Shown here: positions 52,146-61,811 of the stretch, in pieces
Position numbering within the stretch: the first letter of the stretch is position 1
How the letters are laid out: each line of letters starts with the position of its first letter
Origin: Lachnospiraceae bacterium
Lineage (GTDB): Bacteria; Bacillota; Clostridia; Lachnospirales; Lachnospiraceae
Length of the DNA: 64,000 bases
Direction: 5' to 3'
NCBI GenBank assembly: GCA_017940415.1
Contig: JAGAYR010000044.1
Coordinates: 1 to 64,000, forward strand
The notes under the pieces: model-generated
Told to the model about the DNA's origin: nothing
The model's input: only the letters and a program-made list of their open reading frames with translations
Database searches by the model: none
Position numbers and translations under genes: made by a program

Positions 52146-54926
52146 TCAGTGTAAGAACTCGATTGACTTAAGGCTTGCAGCGCCGCCACCTTTGTAGGTC
52201 AGATATAAGGGAAGGATGCCGCTTATTTTCTTATCAAATGTGCAGGTTCCTTCCTGCCATTCGTTGGAGTTGTTGCCGTGGATCTTGCCAAGTACTTCTC
52301 CGTCTATTGAAGTCCTGATCTCGAAGTCTCCATCGAAATATGCTCTGGTCTTGATCTTAAGGCCTGTTACATCCTTCATGTCGAAATACTTGAATCCGAT
52401 TGTGGTTGTATCAACGATTGCTTTGATATAGCCGTCGTACTTGTCGTTGTCTTTGCCTTCCTGAACAACTCTGGGTGCGTTGTCCTCTACATAGACCTTG
52501 TGATCTTTGGTAAAGATATTACATGCAAGGTATGAAGGATACTCACCGAAATCTGAGAGAGGACCGCCGTTAAGTCCGCAGGATGTCATCTCTGCCTGGA
52601 TGATATGTCCGTCGTCGGTAAATGAAAGCTTTTCGGCGCATCCCTGTCTTGAGAACCAGGTTCCGTTGGTGTGACGGTGATAGAAGATATACCAGTCATC
52701 TCCGATCTGAACAATGCTTCCGTGATTGTTTCCACCGTAAGCCGCTGCCTGATCTGCAGGTTTGTAGGTGTCTATATGCATATCGTTGTTGCTTACGATG
52801 ACTCCGCCGTATACGTAAGGACCTTCGGGATCTTTGGAAGTAGCATAGCAGAGCTCGTGCATTACTTCTGATGAATAAATGAAGTAATAAATATCTCCGC
52901 GCTTTCTGATGGATGAAGCTTCAAAGAATGCATGTCCTTCAAATCCTGATCCTTCCGAATACTGTGCTCCGGGTACGACGATCTTTGGAGCTTTCTTAAT
53001 TGTAAGCATGTCCTTATCAAGAACGGTGAGCATGGATCCGTGTCTTGATTTGTCACCGTGTCCGCAGAATCCGGTGAAGAGGTATGTTGTATCACCCTCT
53101 GTCAGTACACCGGGATCGAACTGAGGCTCATCGCCTTCCTTATCGCCCAGTTTTGTACCGTCTTCATAGTGAACATATCCGTAGAACTTGTAAGGCCCTG
53201 CAGGTGTGTCACTTACTGCGACGGATACTACATTTACTCTGTCGAGAACATAATACAGATAATATCTGCCGTCGGTTCCTACAGTTACATCGGGAGCATA
53301 GAGTTCCATGACTCCGTCCTTATTAAGTTCGTCGGTATCCTTGGGATATATGATTCCTTCATACTTCCAATTACCCAGATCGTTGATATCGGCGGACCAG
53401 CATACATAATCGCCGAGGCAGAAGGTTTCTCCGCCGTAGATATCATGTGAGCCGTATACATATACTCTGTTTCCGAATACATAAGGCTCTCCGTCTGGTA
53501 CATATTCCCATGAAGGAAGGTAAGGATTAACAGCCTGCTTCTTGCTGCGCTGTCTGATTCCTCCTTCTTTTCTCGGAAGAGCACCGCTTCCGGTAAATTC
53601 CATTTCGTTACGGTCATCGTCTGTATAAGGAAGCCACTTGGGAAGCTTTTTCTTATCATAGCCGAGTCCGTTGGGATCACCGGTCTTTACAAAGTTTACG
53701 ATGTAATCGCTCATCTGGTGAGCCAGATCGTAATGTCTTCCGGTATAAGGTCTGTGGCATTTTTCAAGAGTATCAAAGAAGAACCACAGATCGCATGAAT
53801 GGAATGTTCCGGGATAGCTGTCACCTTCGTGACCGTCACCGGGAATATCGGGATCGAAACGGTAGTAGTAGAAATTCTGATCGGGTGACTTTTTAGCCGC
53901 TCCGCCGAGTGCATATTTAACGGAAAGTTCTACTGTGTTAACTCCGTTCACGCTGAACTCATCGGAGGTGTTACCTGCAATCATAGGTACATTCGGGCAC
54001 TGTCTGTTTATGAATCTTTCAACAGGGTCTCCCAAATAGTGGATACCGTCTGTGATAGGGAAGAGCATGCGGTATTTTGTACGGAATTTTCTGTAACCGT
54101 CAAATATCTCTTCGGTGGAAAGTTTTCTGGCTTCTTCAAGACTCTTTACTCCGAGGATCTCAAAGAATTTTTCCCCGAAATCTTCAGCCTGTTCAAATGA
54201 GATGGGAGTAAAGATATCTTCGGTGGGATTATCAACTTTTATGATACCGCTTAAGACAACGGCACCTTTAATGATCTTTTCGTTATCGGGGCAGGTGAGC
54301 TGATTCATTACGCTGGCTCCGCCTGCAGACTGACCCATGATGGTGATCTTCTCGGGATCTCCTCCGAATGCGGCAATGTTTTCGTATACCCAGTGAAGTC
54401 CCGCCTGCTGGTCAAGAAGACCAAAGTTTGCGGGTGCCTTGGGATTTTCGGCAGTTATCTCTTTGTGAGCCATGAAGCCGAAGATGTTCAGTCTGTAACC
54501 CACAGAAACAACGATGATTCCTTTTCTTGCAAGGGCTTCACCGTTGAACTCCATCTCTGCGGTATAACCCCACTGGAAGCCGCCGCCGAAATACCATACA
54601 AGAACAGGAAGTTTCTCGTCCGTCTTCTTGGCAGGAGTCCAGATGTTCAGATAAAGGCAGTCCTCATCCATGGGAATATCGGGATCCACATGCCATTCTC
54701 TGCAGTAGATGTCGGTTCCCACTGCGGGCTGATCCTGATAGGAGATGGGCCCGAATTCATGAGCAAGGAGCTCGCCTTCCCAGTTTTCACAAGGCTGAGG
54801 AGCTCTCCATCTGTTTTCTCCTATAGGAGGTGCAGCAAAGGGGATTCCCTTATAAACCGTGATCCTTGGATCGTTACCCGGCAGACCGGATACTTTTCCG
54901 TTTTTTACTTCTGTACTTCTAAGCAT
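52146..54926 (-). CDS. Carboxylesterase - GH43 glycosidase - CBM fusion protein
   Basis: This 926-residue protein has no signal peptide, so it is intracellular. Residues 1 to about 460 form a type B carboxylesterase: oxyanion loop WYFGGGF (111-117), nucleophile Ser200 in GQSAGG, Glu323 in SDEF and His376 in FHSCD. Residues about 468-790 form a five-bladed GH43 glycosidase: base Asp478 in VPDGEP, Asp546 in YAPDV and general acid Glu669 in FFEASS. The last ~125 residues look like a CBM6-type beta sandwich. The likely substrates are imported acetylated or feruloylated xylo- or arabino-oligosaccharides, de-esterified and trimmed by one protein. The SD GGGGG lies upstream. Confidence 0.9.
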   Translation of the reverse strand: MLRSTEVKNGKVSGLPGNDPRITVYKGIPFAAPPIGENRWRAPQPCENWEGELLAHEFGPISYQDQPAVGTDIYCREWHVDPDIPMDEDCLYLNIWTPAKKTDEKLPVLVWYFGGGFQWGYTAEMEFNGEALARKGIIVVSVGYRLNIFGFMAHKEITAENPKAPANFGLLDQQAGLHWVYENIAAFGGDPEKITIMGQSAGGASVMNQLTCPDNEKIIKGAVVLSGIIKVDNPTEDIFTPISFEQAEDFGEKFFEILGVKSLEEARKLSTEEIFDGYRKFRTKYRMLFPITDGIHYLGDPVERFINRQCPNVPMIAGNTSDEFSVNGVNTVELSVKYALGGAAKKSPDQNFYYYRFDPDIPGDGHEGDSYPGTFHSCDLWFFFDTLEKCHRPYTGRHYDLAHQMSDYIVNFVKTGDPNGLGYDKKKLPKWLPYTDDDRNEMEFTGSGALPRKEGGIRQRSKKQAVNPYLPSWEYVPDGEPYVFGNRVYVYGSHDIYGGETFCLGDYVCWSADINDLGNWKYEGIIYPKDTDELNKDGVMELYAPDVTVGTDGRYYLYYVLDRVNVVSVAVSDTPAGPYKFYGYVHYEDGTKLGDKEGDEPQFDPGVLTEGDTTYLFTGFCGHGDKSRHGSMLTVLDKDMLTIKKAPKIVVPGAQYSEGSGFEGHAFFEASSIRKRGDIYYFIYSSEVMHELCYATSKDPEGPYVYGGVIVSNNDMHIDTYKPADQAAAYGGNNHGSIVQIGDDWYIFYHRHTNGTWFSRQGCAEKLSFTDDGHIIQAEMTSCGLNGGPLSDFGEYPSYLACNIFTKDHKVYVEDNAPRVVQEGKDNDKYDGYIKAIVDTTTIGFKYFDMKDVTGLKIKTRAYFDGDFEIRTSIDGEVLGKIHGNNSNEWQEGTCTFDKKISGILPLYLTYKGGGAASLKSIEFLH

Positions 54927-55030
54927 ATTAATACCCCCGTATTGGTGTTTTGAAATACATATTTAATTATAAATAATTCGCTGAGTAATTCATATCAGAC
55001 TCTGCTGATTTATCATCAAATTTACAATTA

Positions 55031-55039
55031 TGTTATAAT
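55031..55039 (+). promoter_or_regulatory. Extended -10 promoter of GH3 gene, eight bases from the ATG
   Basis: TGTTATAAT is a perfect extended -10. Only eight bases separate it from the start codon, so the transcript would begin at or next to the ATG. A clear -35 is lacking. Confidence 0.55.
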
Positions 55040-55047
55040 ATTTGGGT

Positions 55048-56505
55048 ATGAAAAAAGGATTTGTATTATCAATTATCATAAGTATTTCGGCGGTTTTGTT
55101 ATTGATGGGCGGATGTGGAAATAACGCTTCCGATACTAACACTGCCGAAGTTCAAATAAGTCCTGCGGCAGATACGGAGACAGAAGCTCCGGAGGCAGTA
55201 TCCGATACTGTGGAGTCGGATGAAAATGATCCTGATGCATCAGCTCCCGAACTTGCGGATGTTTCTGAAGATGAACCGGATAATGAAGAAAAGCGTGCAT
55301 CCGAAGCTTCTGAAGAAACTGATACAGAGGAGGTTGTTTTAGAATCAGATGAATCTATAGAACCGGATGAATCATTAGTACCGGATGATGAGCAGGTTGA
55401 TATTGAAGATTCGCAGACGGTTACTTCGGATGTGGATGGAAATGATGTATCGCCGGTTCAGGTAATTCCTCATGAACTTAACTACGGTGATGACATTGAT
55501 ACAATAATTGCTTCCATGTCTTTACATGAGAAGATCTGTCAGATGATCATTGTAACTCCTGCGGTACTGACAGGTTCATCTAAAGTCACTTCTGCGGATT
55601 CAATGCAGATTCCTCTGGGTAATTATCCTGTGGGTGGTCTGATCCTGGATAAGAGCAATATTGTCAGCGGAGCTCAGCTTTCGGGAATGATCTCTCAGGC
55701 ACAGGGGTATATGACGATACCCTTGATCGTGACTCTGGATGAGGAGGGCGGCAGAGTTACCAGACTTATGGGAACAGTCGGAACAACTCCCGTCGGTCCC
55801 ATGTACTCATACCATGAACTGGGCCCTGAAGTGGCATCCTTTAATGCCATGACCATCGGAAACGATATCAGGAGATTCGGGTTCAATATGGATCTTGCCC
55901 CTGTGGCTGATGTCTGGTCCAATCCAAATAATACCGTTATAGGAGACAGAGCATACAGCACGGATTTTGACGAAGCATCAACTCTTGTATCGGCTGCGGT
56001 TACGGGATTCCATATGAGCGGCGTTGCGTGCTGTATCAAACATTTTCCCGGACATGGTGATACTTCGGCGGATTCTCATTACGGTTCGGTTTATGTATAT
56101 AAAACTCTGGATGAAATGAGAACAAATGAATTTAAGCCTTTTATTTCCGGTATAAATTCCGGTGCGGATGCGGTGATGATAGGTCATTTGATTGTGGCAG
56201 ATCAGGGAAATGTGCCCGCTTTGTTTTCTTACCCGCTTATCACAGGTGTTCTCAGGCATGAACTTGGGTTTAACGGTGTCGTCATATCCGATTCGCTCCA
56301 GATGAAAGCTATGACGGATCACTATGGAGCAGCCGATATCCCTGTAATGGCGGTGGTTGCAGGCTGCGATATTTTACTTATGCCCACCGATCTTGAAGTG
56401 ACGGTAAGCAGTCTCGAAGCAGCGGTTCAAAACGGGGTTATTTCAGAAGAGCGTATCAATGAAAGTGTACGAAGAATTCTGATACTGAAGAAGAAGTATA
56501 TATAG
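55048..56505 (+). CDS. GH3 family beta-N-acetylhexosaminidase-like lipoprotein
   Basis: The start at ATG 55048 gives 485 residues. A signal peptide with lipobox LLMGGC is followed by a ~120-residue Asp/Glu/Ser-rich linker, then a GH3 TIM barrel (about 145-480). The NagZ-type motif KHFPGHGDTSADSHYG (about 330-345) supplies the catalytic His, and the nucleophile region is GVVISDSLQMKAM. The enzyme is surface-anchored, and probably cleaves N-acetylhexosamine from peptidoglycan or other glycans. An in-frame TTG six bases upstream is unlikely. There is no SD. Confidence 0.88.
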   Translation: MKKGFVLSIIISISAVLLLMGGCGNNASDTNTAEVQISPAADTETEAPEAVSDTVESDENDPDASAPELADVSEDEPDNEEKRASEASEETDTEEVVLESDESIEPDESLVPDDEQVDIEDSQTVTSDVDGNDVSPVQVIPHELNYGDDIDTIIASMSLHEKICQMIIVTPAVLTGSSKVTSADSMQIPLGNYPVGGLILDKSNIVSGAQLSGMISQAQGYMTIPLIVTLDEEGGRVTRLMGTVGTTPVGPMYSYHELGPEVASFNAMTIGNDIRRFGFNMDLAPVADVWSNPNNTVIGDRAYSTDFDEASTLVSAAVTGFHMSGVACCIKHFPGHGDTSADSHYGSVYVYKTLDEMRTNEFKPFISGINSGADAVMIGHLIVADQGNVPALFSYPLITGVLRHELGFNGVVISDSLQMKAMTDHYGAADIPVMAVVAGCDILLMPTDLEVTVSSLEAAVQNGVISEERINESVRRILILKKKYI

Positions 56506-56542
56506 TTCCGATGGGGACAGTTCATTTTGGTTTCACCGGAAC
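56505..56542. repeat. REP-like short inverted repeat
   Basis: The arms GTTCCG (56505-56510) and CGGAAC (56537-56542) flank GGGGACAGTTCATTTTGG, which is close to the arm of the large inverted repeat before ssrA. It is probably a decayed or related REP unit directly behind the GH3 stop codon. Confidence 0.5.
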
Positions 56543-56640
56543 AAGTGCCGGGAAATTATGTGAAAGTTTTGTGTTTTTCGGGTTTTACATTTTTTATTTG
56601 TTAAAATAAAGATGGTTTAGGTTCTTAAACGGGGGCTTAT

Positions 56641-57189
56641 ATGGCTGACGAGAGAGTTACCGCACTGGGCTATGAATTTGCATGCCTTGACGATGCAATA
56701 CTTGCACAGTCCGAAATCAAGAAAATCGATTATCTGAAAGCACATTTGGACAGGGGCGATGCCGATACGGTAAAGGCTCTGTACGATAAGGCAATCGATG
56801 AGAAGTTTTTTAAAACTCCCGTCGGTATAGGATTCCTTACGGAAATGAGGGAATATCTTATCGAAACACTGGATTATTCAGAAGAAGAGGTCAGGGCCAT
56901 ACCTCTTTACATGTTCTACGATACTACCAAAAAGAAAGCCCCGGAGAAGCCTGTTAAAAAGAAGGAACATGCCGGCGTGCTTTTTACTTCGATCGTACTG
57001 AATATAGCCCTGATCGTCGCGGTTATAATAATGTTCTGGATCGCTACACATACGGATCACCCGAACATACTGAATTATGAAACCGTGCTTACCGATAAAT
57101 ATGCGACATGGGAACAGGAACTGACTGAAAGAGAAACTGCCGTAAGACAGGCGGAAAGAGAACTCGAATTTTTAGAGTCAGGTGAATGA
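56641..57189 (+). CDS. Hypothetical single-TM protein with coiled-coil tail
   Basis: This protein of 182 residues has an N-terminal helical soluble domain (about 1-95, with IKKIDYLKAHLDRGDADTV) and a basic spacer (KKKAPEKPVKKKEH). One membrane segment lies at about 118-140. A C-terminal coiled coil (EQELTERETAVRQAERELEF) would then be extracytoplasmic. GGGGG precedes the ATG. It is seven bases from the response regulator gene, so it is probably part of that signalling operon. The family is unknown. Confidence 0.75.
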   Translation: MADERVTALGYEFACLDDAILAQSEIKKIDYLKAHLDRGDADTVKALYDKAIDEKFFKTPVGIGFLTEMREYLIETLDYSEEEVRAIPLYMFYDTTKKKAPEKPVKKKEHAGVLFTSIVLNIALIVAVIIMFWIATHTDHPNILNYETVLTDKYATWEQELTERETAVRQAERELEFLESGE

Positions 57190-57195
57190 TCTGTA

Positions 57196-57876
57196 ATGGA
57201 TAAAACAAAAATCTTAATCGCAGATGATGAAGAACGTATGAGAAAGCTGGTTAAGGACTTCCTGGGAAAAGAGGGATTCCTTGTGCTTGAGTGCTCAAAC
57301 GGACTTGAGGCTGTGGATGCTGTTACCGAAGATCCGTCCATATCACTTTTGATAATGGATGTCATGATGCCCGTTTTGGATGGGTGGGACGCGGTTAAAC
57401 AGATCAGACAGTTTTCGAATGTTCCCATTATTATGCTTACCGCCAAAACCGAGGAAAAAGATGAGCTTAAGAGCTTTTCGGTCGGTGTGGATGAGTTTGT
57501 ATCCAAACCGTTTTCTCCGAAAGTTCTTGTTGCCAGAGTTCATGCTCTTCTCAGGAGATCCGGGATGGGCAATACATCAGATGAGGTCATCACTGCAGGT
57601 GATATATCTGTAGATAAGTCTGCTCATCAGGTGTATGTCGCCGGAGAAAAGGTGGATCTGAGTATTAAAGAATTTGAACTTCTTTGCTATTTTCTCGAGA
57701 ATAAGGGAATCGCTCTTTCAAGAGAAAAAATACTGAGCAGTGTCTGGGACTATGATTATTTCGGTGAAGCCAGAACTATAGATACCCACGTTAAGAAGCT
57801 TCGCGCAAAGCTTGGCCCCAAAGCGGGAGAGATGATCAAAACCATTTGGGGAATGGGCTATAAATTCGAGGAGTAA
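57196..57876 (+). CDS. OmpR-family response regulator
   Basis: This protein of 226 residues has a receiver domain with acidic pocket Asp10/Asp11, phospho-acceptor Asp55 in LLIMDVMMPV, and Lys near 107 in SKPFSP. A winged-helix output domain follows (about 130-226), with YDYFGEARTIDTHVKKLRAK and the terminal GMGYKFEE. The cognate kinase starts two bases after the stop. The regulon is unknown, but it may include the neighbouring membrane genes. Confidence 0.95.
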   Translation: MDKTKILIADDEERMRKLVKDFLGKEGFLVLECSNGLEAVDAVTEDPSISLLIMDVMMPVLDGWDAVKQIRQFSNVPIIMLTAKTEEKDELKSFSVGVDEFVSKPFSPKVLVARVHALLRRSGMGNTSDEVITAGDISVDKSAHQVYVAGEKVDLSIKEFELLCYFLENKGIALSREKILSSVWDYDYFGEARTIDTHVKKLRAKLGPKAGEMIKTIWGMGYKFEE

Positions 57877-57878
57877 TA

Positions 57879-59372
57879 TTGAAAGGTCAAAGTTCTAAAA
57901 CCGGCAGCAGATTATCGCTGAAGTTGCAATATACTTTTATTTTTGCCGGACTTATGGCAGGAATTATTTTCCTGACACTTTTTTTGAGTTCTGTTTTTCT
58001 TCCGAGATACTACAGGTATTCTCGTCTTAAGGATATTCTCGGTGCATATGACATGCTTGTCTCGATGCCTCAGGGAGATGAGTTATATGATAATCTTGAT
58101 GATCTGTCCCTTCGTAATAACGTTTCTACTATAATTCTTTCCGAAGATTCCTCCGTTAAATATTCATCCATAAAAAGTGAGAGAGATCTGGAACTTGTTC
58201 TTTTATCGATAATTTTCAAGAATCCTCTTGAAGCTCAGGAAATAGAGATTGTCGAAGAACAGGATGATTACAGTATCAGAATCTGCAAAACAGCCGGCAA
58301 TGAATACCTGGAGATGTTCGGACGCCTTGAAGGCGGAAACACTTTTTTGTTCAGAACGCCTCTTGAGAGCATTGATGAAGCATCCGGTTACGCTGCAAGA
58401 TTTTACCTCCTCACAGGTATAGCGTGTATTATTCCCGGTGCGTTCGTTATTTATCTGGTATCCCGCAGGATTTCCAAACCTATATTAAATCTCAGTGATA
58501 TTTCCAAGAGAATGGTCGGCCTTGATTTCGATGCCAGGTATGAAGGCAGGGATGCTGCAGAGATTTCACTTTTGGGACAGAATATCAATACATTGTCAGA
58601 AAGTCTCGAAAAATCAATATCCGATCTTAAAACAGCCAATAATGAACTTAAAAGGGATATAGAGAAAAAAGAAAAAGCTGCAAAAGAACACAGTGATTTT
58701 ATCTCCAATGTATCTCATGAACTGAAAACCCCCATAAGTCTTATACAGGGTTATGCCGAGGGGCTTAAAGAGGGGATATGTGATGATTCTGAAACCCGCG
58801 AGTATTATCTCGATGTGATCCTGGACGAAGCATCAAGAATGAATAAACTTGTCAAACAGCTTCTGAGCCTCGATCAGATTGAAAGCGGTGATGACATCAT
58901 TGAAATGCAGAGATTCGATCTGTTTGAGGTCATAGGTACCTGTCTTCAGACTTCATCAGTTCTGATCAAGGAAGCAGGTATCAGCGCAGAGTTTAATGAG
59001 GAGCCCGGTGCTTTTGTATGGGGTGATCCCTATATGACGGAAACAGTATTTGAAAATTATCTTTCAAATGCAATCCATTATTGTAAAGACGTCGGAGACG
59101 GGAAAAATATAAGGATTACTTTTGTACGGTATGATAAAATTATAAAGGTGTGTGTTTTTAACAGTGGAGATCATATTTCCGATGATCAGATGCCTAAACT
59201 CTGGGATAAGTTTTATAAAGCAGATAAAGCCAGGACCAGAGCATATGGCGGAAGCGGTGTAGGCTTATCCATTGTTAAAGCTATACAGACTTCTCTGGGA
59301 CAGGGATTTGGCGTTGAAAACGTCCCCGGCGGAGTCATATTCTGGTTTGAAGCGGAAGGAGTCAGCAAATGA
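57879..59372 (+). CDS. Sensor histidine kinase
   Basis: This protein of 497 residues starts at TTG 57879 behind GAGGAGT. It has two membrane segments (about 17-40 and 172-193) flanking a ~130-residue extracellular sensor domain. A HAMP domain follows (about 195-250), then the HisKA motif NVSHELKTPISLIQGYAEGL with His280. The catalytic HATPase has the N-box NYLSNAIHY and GGSGVGLSIVK. It pairs with the preceding OmpR-type regulator. The sensed signal is unknown. Confidence 0.93.
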   Translation: MKGQSSKTGSRLSLKLQYTFIFAGLMAGIIFLTLFLSSVFLPRYYRYSRLKDILGAYDMLVSMPQGDELYDNLDDLSLRNNVSTIILSEDSSVKYSSIKSERDLELVLLSIIFKNPLEAQEIEIVEEQDDYSIRICKTAGNEYLEMFGRLEGGNTFLFRTPLESIDEASGYAARFYLLTGIACIIPGAFVIYLVSRRISKPILNLSDISKRMVGLDFDARYEGRDAAEISLLGQNINTLSESLEKSISDLKTANNELKRDIEKKEKAAKEHSDFISNVSHELKTPISLIQGYAEGLKEGICDDSETREYYLDVILDEASRMNKLVKQLLSLDQIESGDDIIEMQRFDLFEVIGTCLQTSSVLIKEAGISAEFNEEPGAFVWGDPYMTETVFENYLSNAIHYCKDVGDGKNIRITFVRYDKIIKVCVFNSGDHISDDQMPKLWDKFYKADKARTRAYGGSGVGLSIVKAIQTSLGQGFGVENVPGGVIFWFEAEGVSK

Positions 59373-61810
59373 AGCTTTCATTTGAGAATGAAGTCGAGCA
59401 GCTTGATTATGAGCTGGGATATTTGATCGATCATTCCAAAGATCGTAAGTTTACCGGATTTTTATATCAGCTTCGCGGAGAGCTTTGTTTTCACCCGGAA
59501 AACTGTCAGTCTATCCGTGTAAGAGCAATTTCCAATTATGAAGTCTATGTATCCAACATGAACTCTCTCGGAAAGCCCGTTGAGCAGTACTATTACGTTG
59601 CGATATATAAGGGCATGGATTCTCCGACGGTTTTGAATTCACGACCTGCTGCAGTACCTAAACCCGAGACCAAACCTGAGCCTGTATTTTCACAAGAGCC
59701 TGTATTTAACGCTCAGCCTGAGATAAAGTCTCAGCCCGAGATTGTGCTTCAGTCTGAGTTTGATTCATTGTCGGATATAACTCAGGAACCTGAAATTATC
59801 CCTCAGCCTGAGACCATCCCTCAGCCGGAGATCGCGCCTCAGCAGCAGTTCATATCACAGCCTCAATTTAATGCTCAGCAGGTTATGAATACTCAGCCTG
59901 CTTCTACTCCTCATTCGAATTTTCATGGAAAAGCAGAAACTGCACCGAAAGCGGAATATGCCGTCGGTGCCATTGTTATGTCTGTTCTCGGAGCGGTATT
60001 CCTTCTTACCGGTCTGGTTTATTTTGCGGTTAATTTCCTCGATACCTTTATGCAGGGAATGCTGATGTATCTTATCTGCATCGGAGTCCTTGCCGTTTCC
60101 GAACTTGTTATAAGAAGGATTGTAGTTAAGCTCTCATCCGTATTTACCGCAATCGGTATAAGCGGATTGTTCCTCACAACCGTGGTCAATTACAGAGCGC
60201 TGTATAATATATCGCTACCGGCTTGTGCATTTATTCTCGGATTATGCGCTGTTTTGGTTTGCTTGTTCGGATATTACAGAAAGAGCAGACTGTATTCGGC
60301 CATCGGCTTTTTCGCGGCCTTTGCTTCTTCGGCAGCCATAGGATCGGATTCGACACCTGTTCAATACCTTGTTATCACATTGGGTACTCTGCTTATTTCC
60401 TGTATGTGGATGATTTTCCCCGTGGACAATCAGTACAGATTTGCAGATACTTTTATGATAATAGCCGAATGTATCTATTTCATGATAGGAGCGGGATTCA
60501 GAATAGACCATGATGATAAGCTGACGATCATGATCTGCAAATATGTATTTATTCTGTGTTCCTGGTTTGTATCTCAATTTATATATTACAGTACTGCCAA
60601 GAGAAATATACTTGATGAGAATGCGGGAACGGGATCCTCTGTTGCAAATAAGATTATAATATCCGTTGCCGGTTTCCTTTATGTTATTTATTTATCCGGC
60701 GGAATTGTGTATTCGGATTTCGAAAAAAGTACGATTCTTCTGGCAGGACTTGTCCTTTACTTTGCCTGTGTCGTTCCTGCCGTGATCTTTGCCGTAAAGC
60801 TTTACCAAAGCAGTAACAGAGCCTGGTTTACTTTCTATATTCTCATTCATCTTGCGGGAATTATAGGCGCATTATCGACTAAGAACGCTTATGTCATCGC
60901 CATAGCATTTGCGCTTCACGGACTGGCAGGCAGGATTCTTACCGCTAAGATTCCTAATGATTACAGTCTGAAGATCATGGATGTCATTATACAGAGTGTC
61001 GTTGGGGTATTACTTGTTTTTACATCCTTCTTCTTCAAACCCGCAGAAGGCGAGTTTGGTCTGGAAATGTATTTTGCCTGTGTTGTCCTGTCCGTCGCAT
61101 TTGCTGCAGGAATATTTATTACATCAGGATATAAAAATGTTGTACGCATAATTTCTGTTTTTGCCATTACCGTCGGCATAATGACTGTATTCATACCAAA
61201 TGCATTGCAGGCCGTATGCGGAATGGGCATTATTCTCGGATTCACTTGCCTTTTCAGTTTCCTTGAGAGAAATGATCGGGCTAAAGACAGTACATTTAAC
61301 TGGTTTGCGGTGGCAATGGAGTTTATATTCCTGTTGGGAGCAGCTGTTGCCAACAGTTCCTATGAGTTCGCGGACGGACTTATTTACATTATCGGTTTGC
61401 TCTTCGGACTGTGCTTTATTATTATGATGTTGAACAAAGATTACGGAATGCCTTTTGCGGAAAAATACATCATTATTCCCGCATATCTTACCTTTGCCTT
61501 TATCATTTCACCTTTGAATAAGGCATTTTTGCTCAGCATTATCCTGATGGCCGTTGCTGTTGCGAGCGTAGTTTTCGGATTTATTCTCAAAGAAAAGGCG
61601 ATCAGAGTATACGGATTAGTGCTTTCAATCATTGTTTGTGCTAAAATAGCTTTTATAGACTTCGTTACATTGGGTGATGTCAAGTCTAAAACGGTTATGT
61701 ATATAATGGTCGGCGCCTTTGCACTTCTTATCGGAACCATCTATATGGTTCTTGAATCAAGAGAGACTAAGGCCTTGGCCAAAAAGAACGAAGAGCAAGG
61801 AGCTTCATGA
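59369..61810 (+). CDS. DUF2339-like multi-TM protein with Pro/Gln-rich linker
   Basis: The protein has 813 residues. A ~95-residue cytoplasmic domain is followed by a Pro/Gln/Glu-rich linker (about 96-195, repeating QPE and IPQPE units), then about 18 membrane segments to the end. The size and layout resemble DUF2339 membrane proteins, of unknown function. The start overlaps the kinase stop (ATGA), so it is translated with the two-component system and may take part in its signal or be its effector. Confidence 0.65.
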   Translation: MKLSFENEVEQLDYELGYLIDHSKDRKFTGFLYQLRGELCFHPENCQSIRVRAISNYEVYVSNMNSLGKPVEQYYYVAIYKGMDSPTVLNSRPAAVPKPETKPEPVFSQEPVFNAQPEIKSQPEIVLQSEFDSLSDITQEPEIIPQPETIPQPEIAPQQQFISQPQFNAQQVMNTQPASTPHSNFHGKAETAPKAEYAVGAIVMSVLGAVFLLTGLVYFAVNFLDTFMQGMLMYLICIGVLAVSELVIRRIVVKLSSVFTAIGISGLFLTTVVNYRALYNISLPACAFILGLCAVLVCLFGYYRKSRLYSAIGFFAAFASSAAIGSDSTPVQYLVITLGTLLISCMWMIFPVDNQYRFADTFMIIAECIYFMIGAGFRIDHDDKLTIMICKYVFILCSWFVSQFIYYSTAKRNILDENAGTGSSVANKIIISVAGFLYVIYLSGGIVYSDFEKSTILLAGLVLYFACVVPAVIFAVKLYQSSNRAWFTFYILIHLAGIIGALSTKNAYVIAIAFALHGLAGRILTAKIPNDYSLKIMDVIIQSVVGVLLVFTSFFFKPAEGEFGLEMYFACVVLSVAFAAGIFITSGYKNVVRIISVFAITVGIMTVFIPNALQAVCGMGIILGFTCLFSFLERNDRAKDSTFNWFAVAMEFIFLLGAAVANSSYEFADGLIYIIGLLFGLCFIIMMLNKDYGMPFAEKYIIIPAYLTFAFIISPLNKAFLLSIILMAVAVASVVFGFILKEKAIRVYGLVLSIIVCAKIAFIDFVTLGDVKSKTVMYIMVGAFALLIGTIYMVLESRETKALAKKNEEQGAS

Positions 61811-61811
61811 T

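Noticed and set aside
57196-59372. Two-component system as regulator of the bacteriocin-like cluster
   Set aside because: It is about 50 kb away and no shared motif was found; there is no basis for the link.
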